From Heliocidaris tuberculata (lineage: Eukaryota; Echinodermata; Echinoidea; Camarodonta; Echinometridae), in the NCBI GenBank assembly GCA_025618425.1, contig CM046845.1, positions 8,911,993 to 8,975,992 on the forward strand: a stretch of DNA of 64,000 nt, written 5' to 3'. The notes below the pieces were generated by a model, which saw nothing but the letters and a program-made list of their open reading frames with translations, was not told where the DNA came from and did no database searches. Within the stretch, counting starts at the first letter, position 1, and each line of letters starts with the position of its first letter. The translations under genes were made by a program, and so were the position numbers. Positions 12,041-26,600 of this stretch are shown here, in pieces.

Positions 12041-15000
12041 TAAATGTATCTCATATCATGGAACATGGGAAACGGATCCGGGCTAACTCGACACTAGGGC
12101 GAACTCGGCCTTGGCGGAAAATCGCGGCCGAGCGAGCCCAGAGAGTTGAATTGGTCGCAAATACTTGTGTTGAATTTCGCATTAATTACACATTTCAAAA
12201 CACTTGAATGCAAAGTTATTTGATATCAATGTGTAAAATGATTAGCAAAGAGGTAATGTTGAAAATTACAAGAAGTAAAATTTTTATACAAAACATGAAA
12301 TTTAAGGCTAAAAAACGGTACGGTGCGTAGCGTGGACTTCAACTCTTGAAACATAGTTACCGCGCAGTGCCGAGTTAGCCCGACCCCCTGGGGATGATGC
12401 TAATTTCTTTTCTAGATGAGTCTTTATTCGTTTAATTCCAGCAGGGGCTAACAGTATTATGGTTTATTTTACTTTGAGCAATATTGTGTCTCTGAAGGCG
12501 CCAAATTACTTATTAGTAAGTCGTCTGGATCTTCAGCAATACCTTTATGGCCAGCTACAGGCTGTAAAGTATATAGTGGGATCTATAGTACGTGTCATCA
12601 AAGAAAGTTAAAGCCTTTTGGTAATCTGCAAAAAAAAAAAATATAAAGGCGCAGCAGCCGCAAAAAAGTATCACATGACATGGTACATAAAATTGTATAT
12701 AGGCTAATCATGTGTATTGTGCTGTTGTCCAAAAAGGAAATCTATAGAGGAATACACACACACACACACACACACGCACACACACACACACACACAAAAC
12801 ACGCAAAAATTAAGATAGATATTGCAGATGGATTCAGCTACACAAGTTTTGTAAATATGTGGCTAAGAACAGTACTGTGATACATGAGTTATACTGTGGT
12901 GCAAATTGTTGAGAATGATTTCTAATTAAGGGGTAAAACTAGGATCAAGGTGTAGAATCCATTTAGGTATCATATTAATGGTGGATCCTGAGGGGCACAA
13001 TGGCACGAGGCCCCGTCAAATCCGAGTATACTTAATTAATGCTTGTAACCCCCCCCCCCCCTCCCACCCCGACCAAAACATGTGTCCCAGTCGAATTTTG
13101 CCTGTGCCTTTTTTTTTTCTTGCTTGTTGTGTCCCCTCCCTTTCCCTTTCTCTTCCCCACTCCCCCCCCCCCCCCCCCCCCCCCACCCCACCGGTCATAG
13201 AATTCTGGAATCGCTACTGTCCAAACCCGTATGCCCGTATAAAGAACTGATAAAGGCTTCTTTTATTGATATTTTAAGACATTTAAAATACTTGAAGACA
13301 ATGCTATCGTTGTTTTTATTCCTCTTTATAATTATGGTAGCCTTCAGATTACCGAGCCTCCCAATATTTGATCACTTCGCTAATGTGCTTAAACCCCTCT
13401 CCAGTCAATTAAACCCAAATTGATCTTTAATTATCTTAGCTTTGGGGGTAATAAAAGGATATTTAAGGGTTGTTTGAATAAAACACACTTATATGGTCGC
13501 ATTTTTGTGGGATAATAGTACTTGAGCTTATTCTGCAAAATAATGCTTGAAGAGCGCAAGGATCGTGAATAATGCAAAGAGGACCAGAGTTTCCCAAATT
13601 CTGAATAAATCTGCTTTGCCTGAAATTGGCACCAACTAATTTTTTCCTATCTCTCGTTTAACAATCTCAGGAAATAAGATAATATACATGTAATGAACCT
13701 TTATGAAAAATACTGTATTTTCCAACAAAAAAAAAATTATTATTTCATATTTGAACATTGAGATTTTGATGATTATTTACTTTAACTTTCTTCATGGACA
13801 AAAAATTATTATTTCATATTTGAACATTGAGATTTTGATGATTATATACTTTAACTTTCTTCATGGACAATATATAAGAGATGCACTTGTGATCTGTCAC
13901 AAGTTCAGTAACTGTAACGAAATCACTCGTACTGCTCTTGTGTTCGAAATCGATCTTAGGACTGAGATCGATTTCGTAACAAAACAGTGATTTTGATATA
14001 CTGTTACAAGTGTTACACTTTGTTCCCCACTTAAAAATTTCATGCGCGTTAAGGCCACCGCACACCTTACGATCGGTCTGCGATCCGATTTCAGAAGAAA
14101 ATGTAATATCATTTGACAAGTCATTTAAAAACGAAAAATATTTTTGATTGAGGGTCTGAATAGTCAGTCATACAGGTAGTAAAATCGATAATACGGCCTT
14201 TGCTGAGTTTTCTAATCAGTGGAATGGCCAAATCGGCTCCGAGTCGTAGTGACGTCACAAAAATCGTAAGACTGCCTACGATTTGAACCTAATTTTACCC
14301 TTATTCCCTGTAGAAAGCTGACAGCTCACCCAAACCCTATGTTTAGAATTCATATTACTTTTCCTAACCTGAATAGGTAGATTTCATTTTGTTAAATTGC
14401 CAATATTTAATGCCATAGCGATTTATTTCACAAATCGGATCACGATCCGATTTCAGAAGAAAATAAAATATCGTTTGACAAATCATTTAAAAACGAAAAA
14501 TATTTTTTGATTGAAGGTCTGAATAGTCATACAGATAGTAAAATCGATAATACGGCCTTTGCCGAGTTTTCTAGTCGGTGGAATGGCCAAATCGGCTCCG
14601 AGTCGTAGTGACGTCACAAAAATCTTACGACTGCCTACGATTTGAAACTAATTTTGCCCTTATTCCCTGTAGAAAGCTGACAGCTCACCCAAACCCTATG
14701 TTTAGTATTCATATTACTTTCATAACCTGAGAATAGAGTAGATATCATTTGTTCAAATACCAATATTTAATGCCAAATCGATTTATTTCACAAATCGGAT
14801 CGCAGACCGATCGTAAGGTGTGCGGTGGCCTTAAAACTCGGCTCACACGAGGCGTAATTTCCATTGCGTCATACCTGAGCTAATCGAGCTGTGAAGGCAT
14901 GCACCAGGGGAGCGTTTCATCAAGTGTTTTGTCAGTGATTTTTACCGACAACTGTTATAAGCTACTGAAATCCTTGCATCTGATTGGCTGAGAGCAAATT

Positions 15001-18000
15001 TGTCGGTAAAAATCACTGACAAAACGCTTGATGAAACATTCCCCTGATATAAAAATTATTGTTTGCACTGTTCATTTTGCAATCACCTTTTTAAACGGCA
15101 CAGCTCAAGTTCGAAAATGAGTCGAATATGACCAAGGTCAAAGGTCAAAAGGTCAGTAAACTTTCACTGAAAATCACCTCACATGTAATAACTTTTTGTA
15201 CCTTTGAGGTATAGGATCACCAAATTCAAATCTCAAGTATTATCTCTTGAATTTGCATGTAAATGGGTCAATGTAAAAGTACAAAAGGTCAATGAATTTT
15301 CAGTGAAAATCGCTTTACCTGTACATGTAATAACTTTTTGCACCTTGGAGGTATGATCACCGGATTCATACCACAGTTATCTTTACGGCACAAGTCAAGT
15401 TCGACAAATAGGTCAAATCTGATCTGGGTCAAAGTCAAAAGGTCAATAAACTTCATTGAAGCTTAAGCATTAACAGCATGCACAAACAGCATTGTCTAAT
15501 TTTCCAGGGATAAAACGTATGTAACATCATTATTGCTTAGCATAATACAGCTGCCAGACCAAAGTTCACATTCTCATTCGCATAGCGAGATGCAGGCGAG
15601 ATAACTCTTGGCGTTTATCTTGTTTAATACAACAATCAAAACAATCACTTTAAGTTCATCTGGTAAGTATCACAAATTAAGTGCTATAAATCGGAAATCA
15701 GACGTCATTAACTACGTGATTAGCCGTGTTATAGTACTAAACATCAATTAAAGATAAAGTTGAGTTCTGGTTATGAGATTAGATTGTGAAAAAGACTATC
15801 TCAAAGCAAATGTTGTGACAGGTTGATCATGTCAACATGAGAATTGGTGTATACTGCACTTTTTGAATCATCGGAATGATAAGAAACGGACCAAATCTTG
15901 CTGAAATGCACATGGACTGCACACAGATATGGTACGTGGGACTGCACAATCGGCATGAATGTTCGACCCGAACACTTCAGCTATTCTTTGTCATATTTCG
16001 AATTTGAGGGCATCTGAGGAGCAATCCTTTTCAGGGGATATGTCTGCTATGGTGTTCTTTGTAACTGATATAAAAGGAATGAGAAAGCTCAAAAATTATT
16101 TTTCACCTTTCCCAGAACTCAACCTTCTCTTTAAAAGCTGCAAGCTTCTCATCACTGGAACGATTCCAGATCAGGGGCCCGTTGCACAAAACTTGCGTTT
16201 GAACGCAACTCAGGAAAATCAAACGCAACTTTATTTTCAGCCAATCAGAAGAGCGCATTGAGGACTTGCGTTTGATTTTTAGGAGTTGCGATTAAACGCA
16301 AGTTTTGTGCAACGGGCCCCTGGACGGGTAGAGTCCGATAGAATGTGATAATTTCTTGCCTTTCATGTCCTCGCGTATAGCATAGTAATTCTTATTCTTT
16401 ATTTCCCTCCCTAAACCAGTGGCGGCACCAGGATTTTTAAAGTGGGGGGGGGGGCAAATGGGGGCAAAAGAAAATGTTGGGGGGCAAGGGCGGACAAAAA
16501 AAATTTGGACACTTTTTGTAGTGAAAATGTACAGAATATTCGGCTATAAACCTACCCAGATATGAGGACATTTTGAGCATCTAGCTGAACTGCCCGATTA
16601 TAAAGAGGTGTTAGTTATATACTGCGAGCGAGCGAAGCGAGCGAGCAAAAATTTTGACATTTTTCGTAGTAAAAATGTACAGAAATTACATATTCGGCTA
16701 TAAAACTACCCAAATATGAGGATATTTACACGAGCTGAGCGAACAAATTTGCCCCATGCCCCCCCCCCCCACCTTGATGCCGCCACTGCTTTCCAAGTTT
16801 CCGTTTTCTTTCTTTTTCCTTCTTTTCTCCATTCCTTTTTCACTTTTTTCTTTCCTTTTCTTTTCTTTTTCATTTTCCACCCTTTTATTTTTTTTCACTC
16901 CGAAAATTATTGGGGGGGGGGGCAACTGGGGGGGAAAAGCTTCTGACTGGGGGGCAAATGCCCCCCCCCCCCATGCCCCCCTTGGTGCCGCCACTGCCCT
17001 AAACCAGTCTAATCTTAATTTTCACCGCATAGAATACTGTTTAATACTTGCACCGTTTTACCTAGACCGAAAATTCTGTCTCTCGTTCGTTAGCCTCTTA
17101 TTTTGGTTAGGGTCGGCCCTCATTTAGAGACAGAAACGGGCCTATCACTCTGCTGTGCAAACCGAATACACATTGACTCACACACTAATAACAGAATACA
17201 GTTGCGAGATTTTCAAACGGAGAATACCTTGGACCCTGAATTACCTGAAAAGGGGGGCTTTAAACGGAATAAAACAGTCAAATTGGTAAGTGAACAGATT
17301 CGTTATAACATATATAGAGCCTAGGCCTAATCTATTTGATTTCTTTAAATGTGTGAAACTATTAAAAAAACGGCATTTTCCAACTACATGCCGACTGGCC
17401 GTCGGCGGCCAGTAAGTTTACACAGCAGAGTGATACGCCCGTTTCTGTCTCTAAGTGAAGAGCCGACCCTACCAAAATAAGAGGCTAACGAACGAGAGAC
17501 AGAATTTTCGGTCTACGTTTTACCTTGAAAACAACAAAATAATGGCAAACTGTTAATTTCCACACTGTATGTTAAATGATGGCATTTGAATATACTTGCC
17601 TGATTTTGGGCCGTATTCTAGTAACTCAGGCTCGGGCGTTATGTATAGATGGCGCTTCACGAAAATCCCACAGGGCAGCGCCATGACATCTCGACGAAGT
17701 TTTTTCGGGAGGCTCGCTCACGATCGATGTGACATGAACACACATCATAAGCTTAGGGAAAGTCCTTGTGCATAATATGCGTATGCACAGCATGCATATA
17801 CCTCTAGCGAGCTAGCTCGATCGGCGCTATAACGGCGCGGCCGGCCTGTATACAGGGGTCTAAATAGATTTTTTGGTCCCTCCAGTTGATGTATGAGTTG
17901 TGTAGATACACTCTACCTCTGTGATGTTGTGCCTCTGTGGGCTGATGTCGCTTCCTAGCCCTTCCACCTTCCTCTTCGTCCATTTTCACTAGACTTTAGT

Positions 18001-20572
18001 TGAATTTTGTAGAAATCATTCGATAAAGAACCAACGAGATAGCGTGCGGATGTAAACAAACAACCGCTGAGCTGAGCTGAGCTGGCTGAGTTCCCGGGGC
18101 TGGGCCGGTTCACAGTATTCGGGTGCGGTAGGTACACATACGGCCGGTGCATGTGTGTTAATAACGAGCTTACTATTTCAGGACGGGAGCCTTTGAAAAC
18201 GTAGACGGGGAGTCGAGCGAAAAATCGATGTGCGCATGCGCGACTCGGGGTATCTCTCCGTCCTGTTTGATTTCAGGAAGGTTCTCGGGCGAAATAGCGT
18301 CCGGTCTAAAGTGCGGACGGGAAACCGAACACTGTAGTGCGTCGCCGTCCCCTTTTTGGTAACTTGGTTGAAAAACAAGACGGGGAGAGTGCGAGGACCG
18401 TCACAGTCAGTTAACTCTCTGTCCCCCTCCCCCCCGTCCTGTTGCTCTCCCGTCCCGTTTCGTATGCTCCCTCATGTACGCATTGGCTGGGAGAAACCTA
18501 GGCCAGGGCCGAACGTGCAAATTACGTCAGATCGGGACAGCGATTTCGTCATCTGTTCGCGGATTCAATCTAGGCTGGTAAACTGTCATGGCGCTACCCA
18601 GTGGGATTTTCGCAAGCGTTGCGTGAAGCGCCATCTATATATGACGCCCGAGCAACTTTAAACCCGACGCAAGGACTCGGTCATGTCATATCATTCAAAA
18701 GTATATTGTCTGAACCTTGAACTGTTCATTTTGTAATCACTTTTTAAACGATATCACTCTTTTATGGCCCACAAAAGACCGTACCAGTCACTGACGAGGT
18801 CCTATACATCAGCAAAATTGAGCCTCGTATGAGCCAGGCTTTACACCTCAAAGTCAAAAGGGATAGAATGAACTTATTATCGACATTAAGACGAGACAAG
18901 ATATGACAACTATTTGCACTCATGAATCATTGATCACCAATCACACAAACAGACCTAATTATATACTCGCAAAGTTGTTCAGAAATTACTTATCTGGCAA
19001 TTTCGATTCTTATGTGTACAGTGATAATTGTGCTTGATTGTTATGATGACTTGTATTTTAATATTGGCGATGTTGTTGATTATTATCATTGTTGTTCAGA
19101 AATTTCTTATCTGGCAATTTTTATGCTTATGTGTGCAATGATGATTGTGCTTGATTGTAATGATGACTTGTATTTTAATTGGCGATGTTGTTGATTATTA
19201 TGGCACTGGACCAAAAAAAAAATTATCTGAAATTTTTGAAATTGAATGGTTTATTTATTGAAAATCTGTATGACAGCCAGTAAGCTGAATTGTACAATTT
19301 TTTACACATAAAAAGGAAATGCTTCAAAGTATAGCATTTTTAGTAAGAAAACGAGAATCGGAAGATTGATTTATGAGAGAACGAAGGAATCTATCTATTG
19401 ACCAACTGTTGATCCAGTAGTAACCATAATAATAACATAACTCTTTCTTGTACATATAGCGCATATCACATTATATATAATGATATTATAACGTCTCTAA
19501 TGCACTTCCAAAGGACTTTAGATATTATTACCCCGACTTTATAGCTCCGGCAACTGTATAGCGCTCCGTGCATTCACAATGAATAAATCCTATCCACCTG
19601 GGTCAAGCGTGGCAAATGTAGATTAATGTCTTGCCATTATGGAAGGTTAACTCTGTTGTTGTTCTTATTTTGAGAGGGGACATGAACTACATAATGACAG
19701 GGTTCAAGCCCCCCCCCCCCCAGCCTCCTACTCTTCCCCTTTTTAATAATGGGAATTCTGAAAGTGTTTCGATGTAGGCAGTTGTCAGGTGCTTTTTTTT
19801 TTTTCTTTCTTTCTTTCTTTCTTTTTTTTTTTTTTTCTTTCTTTCTTTTTTTTTTTTCTTTTCTTTTAGGGGAGAGGTTGTTTGCTTGTCGATTATAGAT
19901 CAGATAGCGCACTTGATTTCACCCTTGAATAAAATGGAATGAGCTCATGCCTGAAGCTGTAGTGGGTATATCTGTAACCGTAACCCAACTATCTAGACAC
20001 AGCATAACCTCTGACCTGAACATTGAACTTTTAACATGCATGGTTCCACTAAGTTTCGATGATTTAATATCTGCGAGTGTAAAGATGAAGAGTAACTTAA
20101 CATCAACTATCAGAGTGTCATCAGAGTACTGTGGCCGTGCCCCTCCCCCCCCCCCCCCCTCCCATCAGAAAAACCAGGAAAAACAGAAATTGAAAACAAG
20201 AGATACAGTGGGAAACTAACGTAAAGAGAGGATGATAATATTCCTTCCACAGCCTCCTCCCCTTTTCAATTCAATTCACTTCATTTCATGGTTTTATTTA
20301 TACCTTCAAAATTAATTAAAAATACGATGATCAGGTAAATATTATAATCACATGAAACAGATAGTATAAAAAATACATCAAGAACAAGAAAAGTAAATTA
20401 CGAAATATTGAAACGTATACTACATTTATAACACTGCTACATCAAGATAAGGGCTATACAGTACATGTATTACACTGAGATGATACGGGTTAAGGAAAAT
20501 TTTTAGAAAACTGATACCGTTGAACCCCCCCCCCCTCCCCCCCCTCCCCCCCCTCCCCCCCCCCCCCCCCCC

Positions 20573-20604
<32 letters not shown>

Positions 20605-23600
20605 TGACACCGGTGCCCGTTTAGTGACCTACTTGACCCATGCTACGCTGTATCAGGCGTATTCGTACTTTTAATGTTACAGGAAGAGCAGCACAAACAC
20701 ATGAATTCCGTTTGCTTTTTCAGCAATGTCAAATGACAAATCTGGTATTTACATCATGAACTTGTCTGTTCGTCAAGTTAACAAATCAATTGAATCCGAG
20801 CAACAGATTCTTGATTGTACTGGGGGGGGGGGGGGGGGGTTAACGCAATATGGGGTCACAAGAATATAACGACAGGCTGTGTACAACGAAATCGATACAA
20901 ATTGTTATGTTTGTGACCTATAAAGAGTTACACTTTGTACACTTTATGCATATACTTTATCTATTTGTTATCATGACTGAAAATTACTATAACTCGGGCT
21001 ACCTCTCAACGTTATCTTTCACTGTTGAATTAGTGTTCCATTCTGATCTGGTTCAAGTTACACTTTAATTCGTTAGTATTAACAGATTTCTTTTAATGAT
21101 TTCTATGTGTCTTTATTTCCTTTTTCACGCATATCTTAATTGTCTCGTCTCTTTACTGCCATATCTGTATATGTATACATAATTACATATTTTGTAATTC
21201 TCTCTTTTATTGGGGAACCCAGTTTTAAAAAGCTGTGCTTTTCCTTAGGTTCTCCCATGATACTGCCTTTTCTATTGACTAATGTAAGTTTTTCGCTTTT
21301 GATTACATTGAAATTGTTATTGATTATAATATCTGTATTCGATATTTGAACGATGTATACTTTCAATTGTAATGACAGATTTCTGCAGTATTATGAAATA
21401 AATTCATTCATTCATTCATTCTTTCTCCAATAAAGGAAAGGAGATGGAGAAAGGGGGACAGAAAGGTAGAGAAAATGGGACACAAAGAAACACAAGGAAA
21501 GGGGACGGGGAGGGTGGAAAGAGAAAGAAGTTGAGGGCAAGAGGAGAAAGAGAGAGGGGGAGAGAGAAGGGGTGGGAGGGGGGGATATGGAGGAAGGGAG
21601 AGAGAGGAGAGTGGTTCAAGTACTTTGATTCGTCATAATAATGGAAAGGGGATATAAAGGATGGAAAGATAGAGCAAATGAGACAGAGAAACAGAGAGAT
21701 AGAGGGGGAAGGAGGATAAAAAGGTGGGTATTCTTATCGAGAGGAAAAGGGGAAAGGGCGAGTGCAGAAAGAGATAAAAATGACAGAGAAAGGGGGAGGG
21801 AGGGAGGGAAGGAGAGGGAGAGAGAGAGAGAGGAAAGACACACAAAAAAGAGAATGTGTGGATATCATAAGACTTTGGTTTGGCTATTGATTAAATGTGC
21901 TCTAAAATTCAACTTCAAAATGCAAATTCTGTGACCTCACAAAATAAGTGCTATGATCTCAACCAAGGGCGTGGGGTCGCTAGAATGAATAGATTTCAGG
22001 CTGCAAAATAAAAACTCTTCTAATTCGGAGATTGGCCAGGGGTGTACCCTCACAGACTCTTCCCCGCTCGGTCGTTATGTCGCGCGTTTTGAACTGTCAA
22101 TGAACAAACTGTCATTTTTGTGTTCTGTTGTAATGACAATAATTGTTGTATTTCAGTTTTTTTAAGTATTTCATTTTTTCTTTCTTTCATTTTTATTTTA
22201 AACTGAAAGTTGAATGTGTCACAAAATTTTGAAAAGAAAACAGTTTGATAAAAAAAGATACGTTTGTTTACAAAAAGAATCGTTTACCAACAAAAATTGT
22301 AATGATGGCATAAAAGTTTTCATTCAATTTGTTCACAAAATTCACAAAATGCATGAGATTGTCATGCATTTACTTCGAGGCCCATAAGTTTTAATGTCTT
22401 AAGTTGGTCTAGGCCTAGATCTATGCCGCGCGCACTCCGGTGAAGGCTTTTGATAAACTTTTTTTTGTTGTTGTTGACCGTTTAAAGATACCACTTCCCT
22501 CTCATTTTGAACTGCCAAACTAACGCGACAATCACGCGACTTTAAAGGGACACATTCATGAGGGGGAAAAAAAGTTGCTTTAAATAAAAGCACAAAAATT
22601 AAAAAATTGATCAGTGAAAGTTTGAAAAAAATCCAACAAATTATAAGAGAGTTAGGAATTTTTGAAATTCTGTTGAAATCTCAAATTGGCAACTCTGGGT
22701 CATGTGACAGTGATATCCTGTGATGTCATGGAATCACTATATACTTTCCTATTTGTTTTTGTATATCATCATTTTACATTTTTCTTCAAAAAAAAAAATT
22801 ATTCCTGTGCTCGAAGTATAGTGAGGGTAACATGTTTTTGTATCATCTTGTAAAAAATAGGCATATTCTTTCATTAAATTGACCCCCCCCCCAAAAAAAA
22901 AATGTATATTTTAAAAAAAAGTTATTAATTTTCATTTTTGGTGTATAACATCTTCCTTTTTCCTATGCTCGAGGTATTATTGGTGGAATGTTTTGGCATG
23001 TCCCCTTGTTTAAACTCAGTTTTTTCTTTTATTATTTCGAAAAAAAAAATATTTGGGGTCATTTTTGTTTACAAAAACAAATGGAGAGTAGTGATTCCAT
23101 GACATCACAGGATATCACAGTCACATGACCCGGAGTTGCCAGTTTGAGATTTCCATAAAATGTTAAAAATTTATAACTCTCTTATTCTTTGTCGGATTTT
23201 TCTCAAATTTTCATTGATCTATTTCTCTAATGTTGTGCTTTTATTCAAAGCAACCTTTTTCTCATGAATGTACTCCTTTAATACCCAACCGTTTATCAAA
23301 AGCCCTCACACTTTCCTGCTCAATCGGATACAGCTGTTGTAATATCTTTATGAGATCTTTGATAGCTTTGAAGGAGGAAATATCTTCTTAATGTGTTTGC
23401 TAATGAATGAGTTATGGGTGAATTGCTTCTGCTTGGTACTTCAATCCATTTTTAATGAGGGGTAAAGTACAAATTAGAATTTAGACTATTAAGGTGGAAC
23501 GCCCTGTCCGTCATAGAATTACAGTAAGTTAACAACAAAATTATTCATACCCCTTGTATAATTTTGAAGTCTTTTGTGTTTTTGTTCAGAATGAAAGATG

Positions 23601-26600
23601 GAATAGTGGAATTTCGGCATTGGTTGAAGACGTTTAATTTTCGGCTGAAGGTGAATAATGATTGTGGTTTCGCCTCATTTGCAGTATTCATTTCCTGGTA
23701 TTTTTTTAGAAGTATTCATACCCTGGCCCAGGCATGGCTTTGAGGCATTTTTTTTTTTTTTTTTTTTTTTTTTATTGGTGAAAATGTAGGCCTACATATT
23801 TCAGACATGCATTTCAAAGATTTTATACATCATTTTCAATATTAAAGAAAGGATATGAATAGTTCTGGATAAGCAATCTTTCGTTAAAAAAGTGAATAAA
23901 ATACCCCTGCACCACTAGATTTTCTGTAATTATTCTTACTATTGTTTGCCGCATTCTCAATTGACATAAATTAGGACAAACCAATACAAAATTAAAAAAT
24001 AAGTAAATCAAAACTTGGAAAGGGTATGAATAATTTTGTTGTTAACTGTATATAAGGTACTGTAAAATAATAGTAAGTCAGCTGGAGGAAAGACATCGAA
24101 TTGGCATTAATTAGCGATTTATAAAATTGGCATCACTAATAAGTCAGTTCGTAATTACAATTTGCGCATGTGCAGATAAAGGTCATTTGCACTGAGTACA
24201 ATTGACCTTTATACGCTGTCATTTGGTTTGTAGCACCGCGATGCACGCACCCGTATGATTTTACATGTTGGTTAAATAACAAGTAGCGTGTCGACCTATG
24301 GTGTCGACCATAGGTGTCGACCATAGGTGTCGACCAAAACAAATGCGCGTGCGCTTGCAAACTGGGGTCATTTCAAATTATAATAAGAACACATTAACAC
24401 AGATCATTCTTATTTCCTTTATTTTTTCCCCATTAGGCCTATTATATATGAAGAGTTTCATTCCAAAAGGAGCGAAATCCACATTTAGCGTTTTTGAGTA
24501 AATTGAGGTTTTCTTAAAGGGAAATCCAACCTTAATAGCAAGTTGCTTTGAAATAAAGAGGAAAAATCAGAAAAGCAGATTGGTGAAAGTTTGAACGAAA
24601 TCGGACATGCAATAAGAAAGTTATGAATTTTTGAAAGTTGTAATCACTATGCATATGGGAATTTCAAATTGGCCGAATAGGTAATGCCACTGTGATGTAG
24701 CTGTGGACAACTCCCCCATTCACTCTATAACACACAAAATGACTAAAATGTCACTTTTTTTCAAAATGCATTATTCAGTAAGATCTTTTCGTTCATGAGG
24801 ACCTATAACAATATGCTATCTCCATTCTCCAATATATTTTGAGTACTGCCCGGAGAGTAAAAGCGCCTCGAAGAAAACCTAAAATTAATGATATTTTTGT
24901 GTACGACAAATGGGAGAGTTGTCCACAAAAATGTCACAATTGACTCCCCAAATTGCCAATTTGAGATTCGCATAGATGTAGTGATCTCATTTTTCAAACA
25001 TCCATAACTTTCTTAGTCCTTGTCCGATTTCTTTCAAACTTTTCACCATCCTGTTTTTCTTATTTTTCTGCTTTCACACAAATCATTTTATTACCAAGGT
25101 TGGATTGCCCCTTTATTAATTTACCACTTTCCCTTGTCCACTGTTACTATATTTTGATATATACGATAGGGCTATTGTCTTAGATTAATTCAATCATGTT
25201 TTTAAAAATCTAGCAATTAATTTCAATTTTTTTTTAAATTTTATGATTTTAATTTCCATATATTCAGCTCCTTTTGGAATGAAACCTTAGTCGAATGTCT
25301 ATTTCTGAACATTTAAACACGTTTAACAATTGATATTTAACATGAAACACATTATATTGGTAGCAGAGTACATTTTAATCTTTTCTGATGTTTATTTGTT
25401 CAGAATCTTTTTTATTTTTTTTTTATTTTTTGAATTTCTTAACTTTTCTAAAGACGGGTATTTTTCGATGTTTCATTCCAAAACAAGCTTAATCCAAAAA
25501 TATTCATACAAATAGTAAAACTCAATAAGTTATATCAAAATTTTGCACTGATGGTGTAGATTGGTATAGCCGCAACATGCGCTTAAAAATCTAAATACAT
25601 GACTTTATGTAATGTGGTTAAATGAACAAACCTTGAATGACCATAGTGGATTTAGCTCATTTTGGAATGAAACCGTTCTGGATTTAGCTCATTTTGGAAT
25701 GAAACCGTTCTGGATTTTAGCTCCTTTTGGAATGAAATTTAAATTTGTAACAACATTTTTTCAACTTTCATAAAAAAAAAATTTTTAATGCGATATTGTG
25801 CATTTGATTTCCATGTCTGAGAAGAACATATTTATCTTTTAAAAATCAATTTCGGTCAAAAATGGATTTAGCTCCTTTTGGAATTAAGCTCTCCATATAT
25901 TTATGTAAATACTGATACACAATTATGATTTCAGATTATTAGATGTTCATATGATATAAATCACATGTTCGTGCATGTTGAGCATTATCTAAGGCCATCG
26001 CACTCTTTACAACTTAACTAACGATTTGATTTTGCAAGAAATTGAAATAGGAATATTAAATAAAGCCTTTAAAATATCTTTCCTTGCTTAGGCCCCGCAT
26101 TGTCAAATGAAGAGGAACATCGAAGTTGCAAAAAGTTGCAAAAAGCTAAATTGTCAATATGTGACTGCGCCATTAAGCCAAAAAGAAGGAGAAAAGGCCT
26201 AATCGGCTGTGAATCGTAATGATGTCACAATAGTCGCACGACTGGCCACCAACATGGTAGCCGATTTGGCCTCAGTTTTCTCCTTCTTTTTGGCTTAATG
26301 GCGCAGTCACATATTGACGATTTAGCCAGCGTATGCCCGAAGTATCAAAATTTATCTAAAACGCTGGCATATACGCTGAACTATCGATGTTTTTTGGCGT
26401 ATACATAACGTATTAGTAACTTATATAGAACGTTTCGATAACTTATACAAACGAATACGTAGCGTGTTGCCGGCGTTCACAACTTACGCCCAACGACAGT
26501 CTAACTTATACATAGCGTTGGCGATTTATGCCGACGTATGAAAAAATTTGGTGAATACGCTGGCGTACGTTGAATAAGTTATGGGTAAGTTTTGTATAAG

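Noticed and set aside
12974..13220. hAT-type element around GTGGATCCTGAGGGGC and GAATCGCTACTG
   Set aside because: The left terminus and a target duplication could not be placed.
13703..13990. 95-codon reading frame with repeated [17 protein letters not shown]
   Set aside because: Produced by a 68-bp AT-rich tandem duplication; no similarity to a protein.
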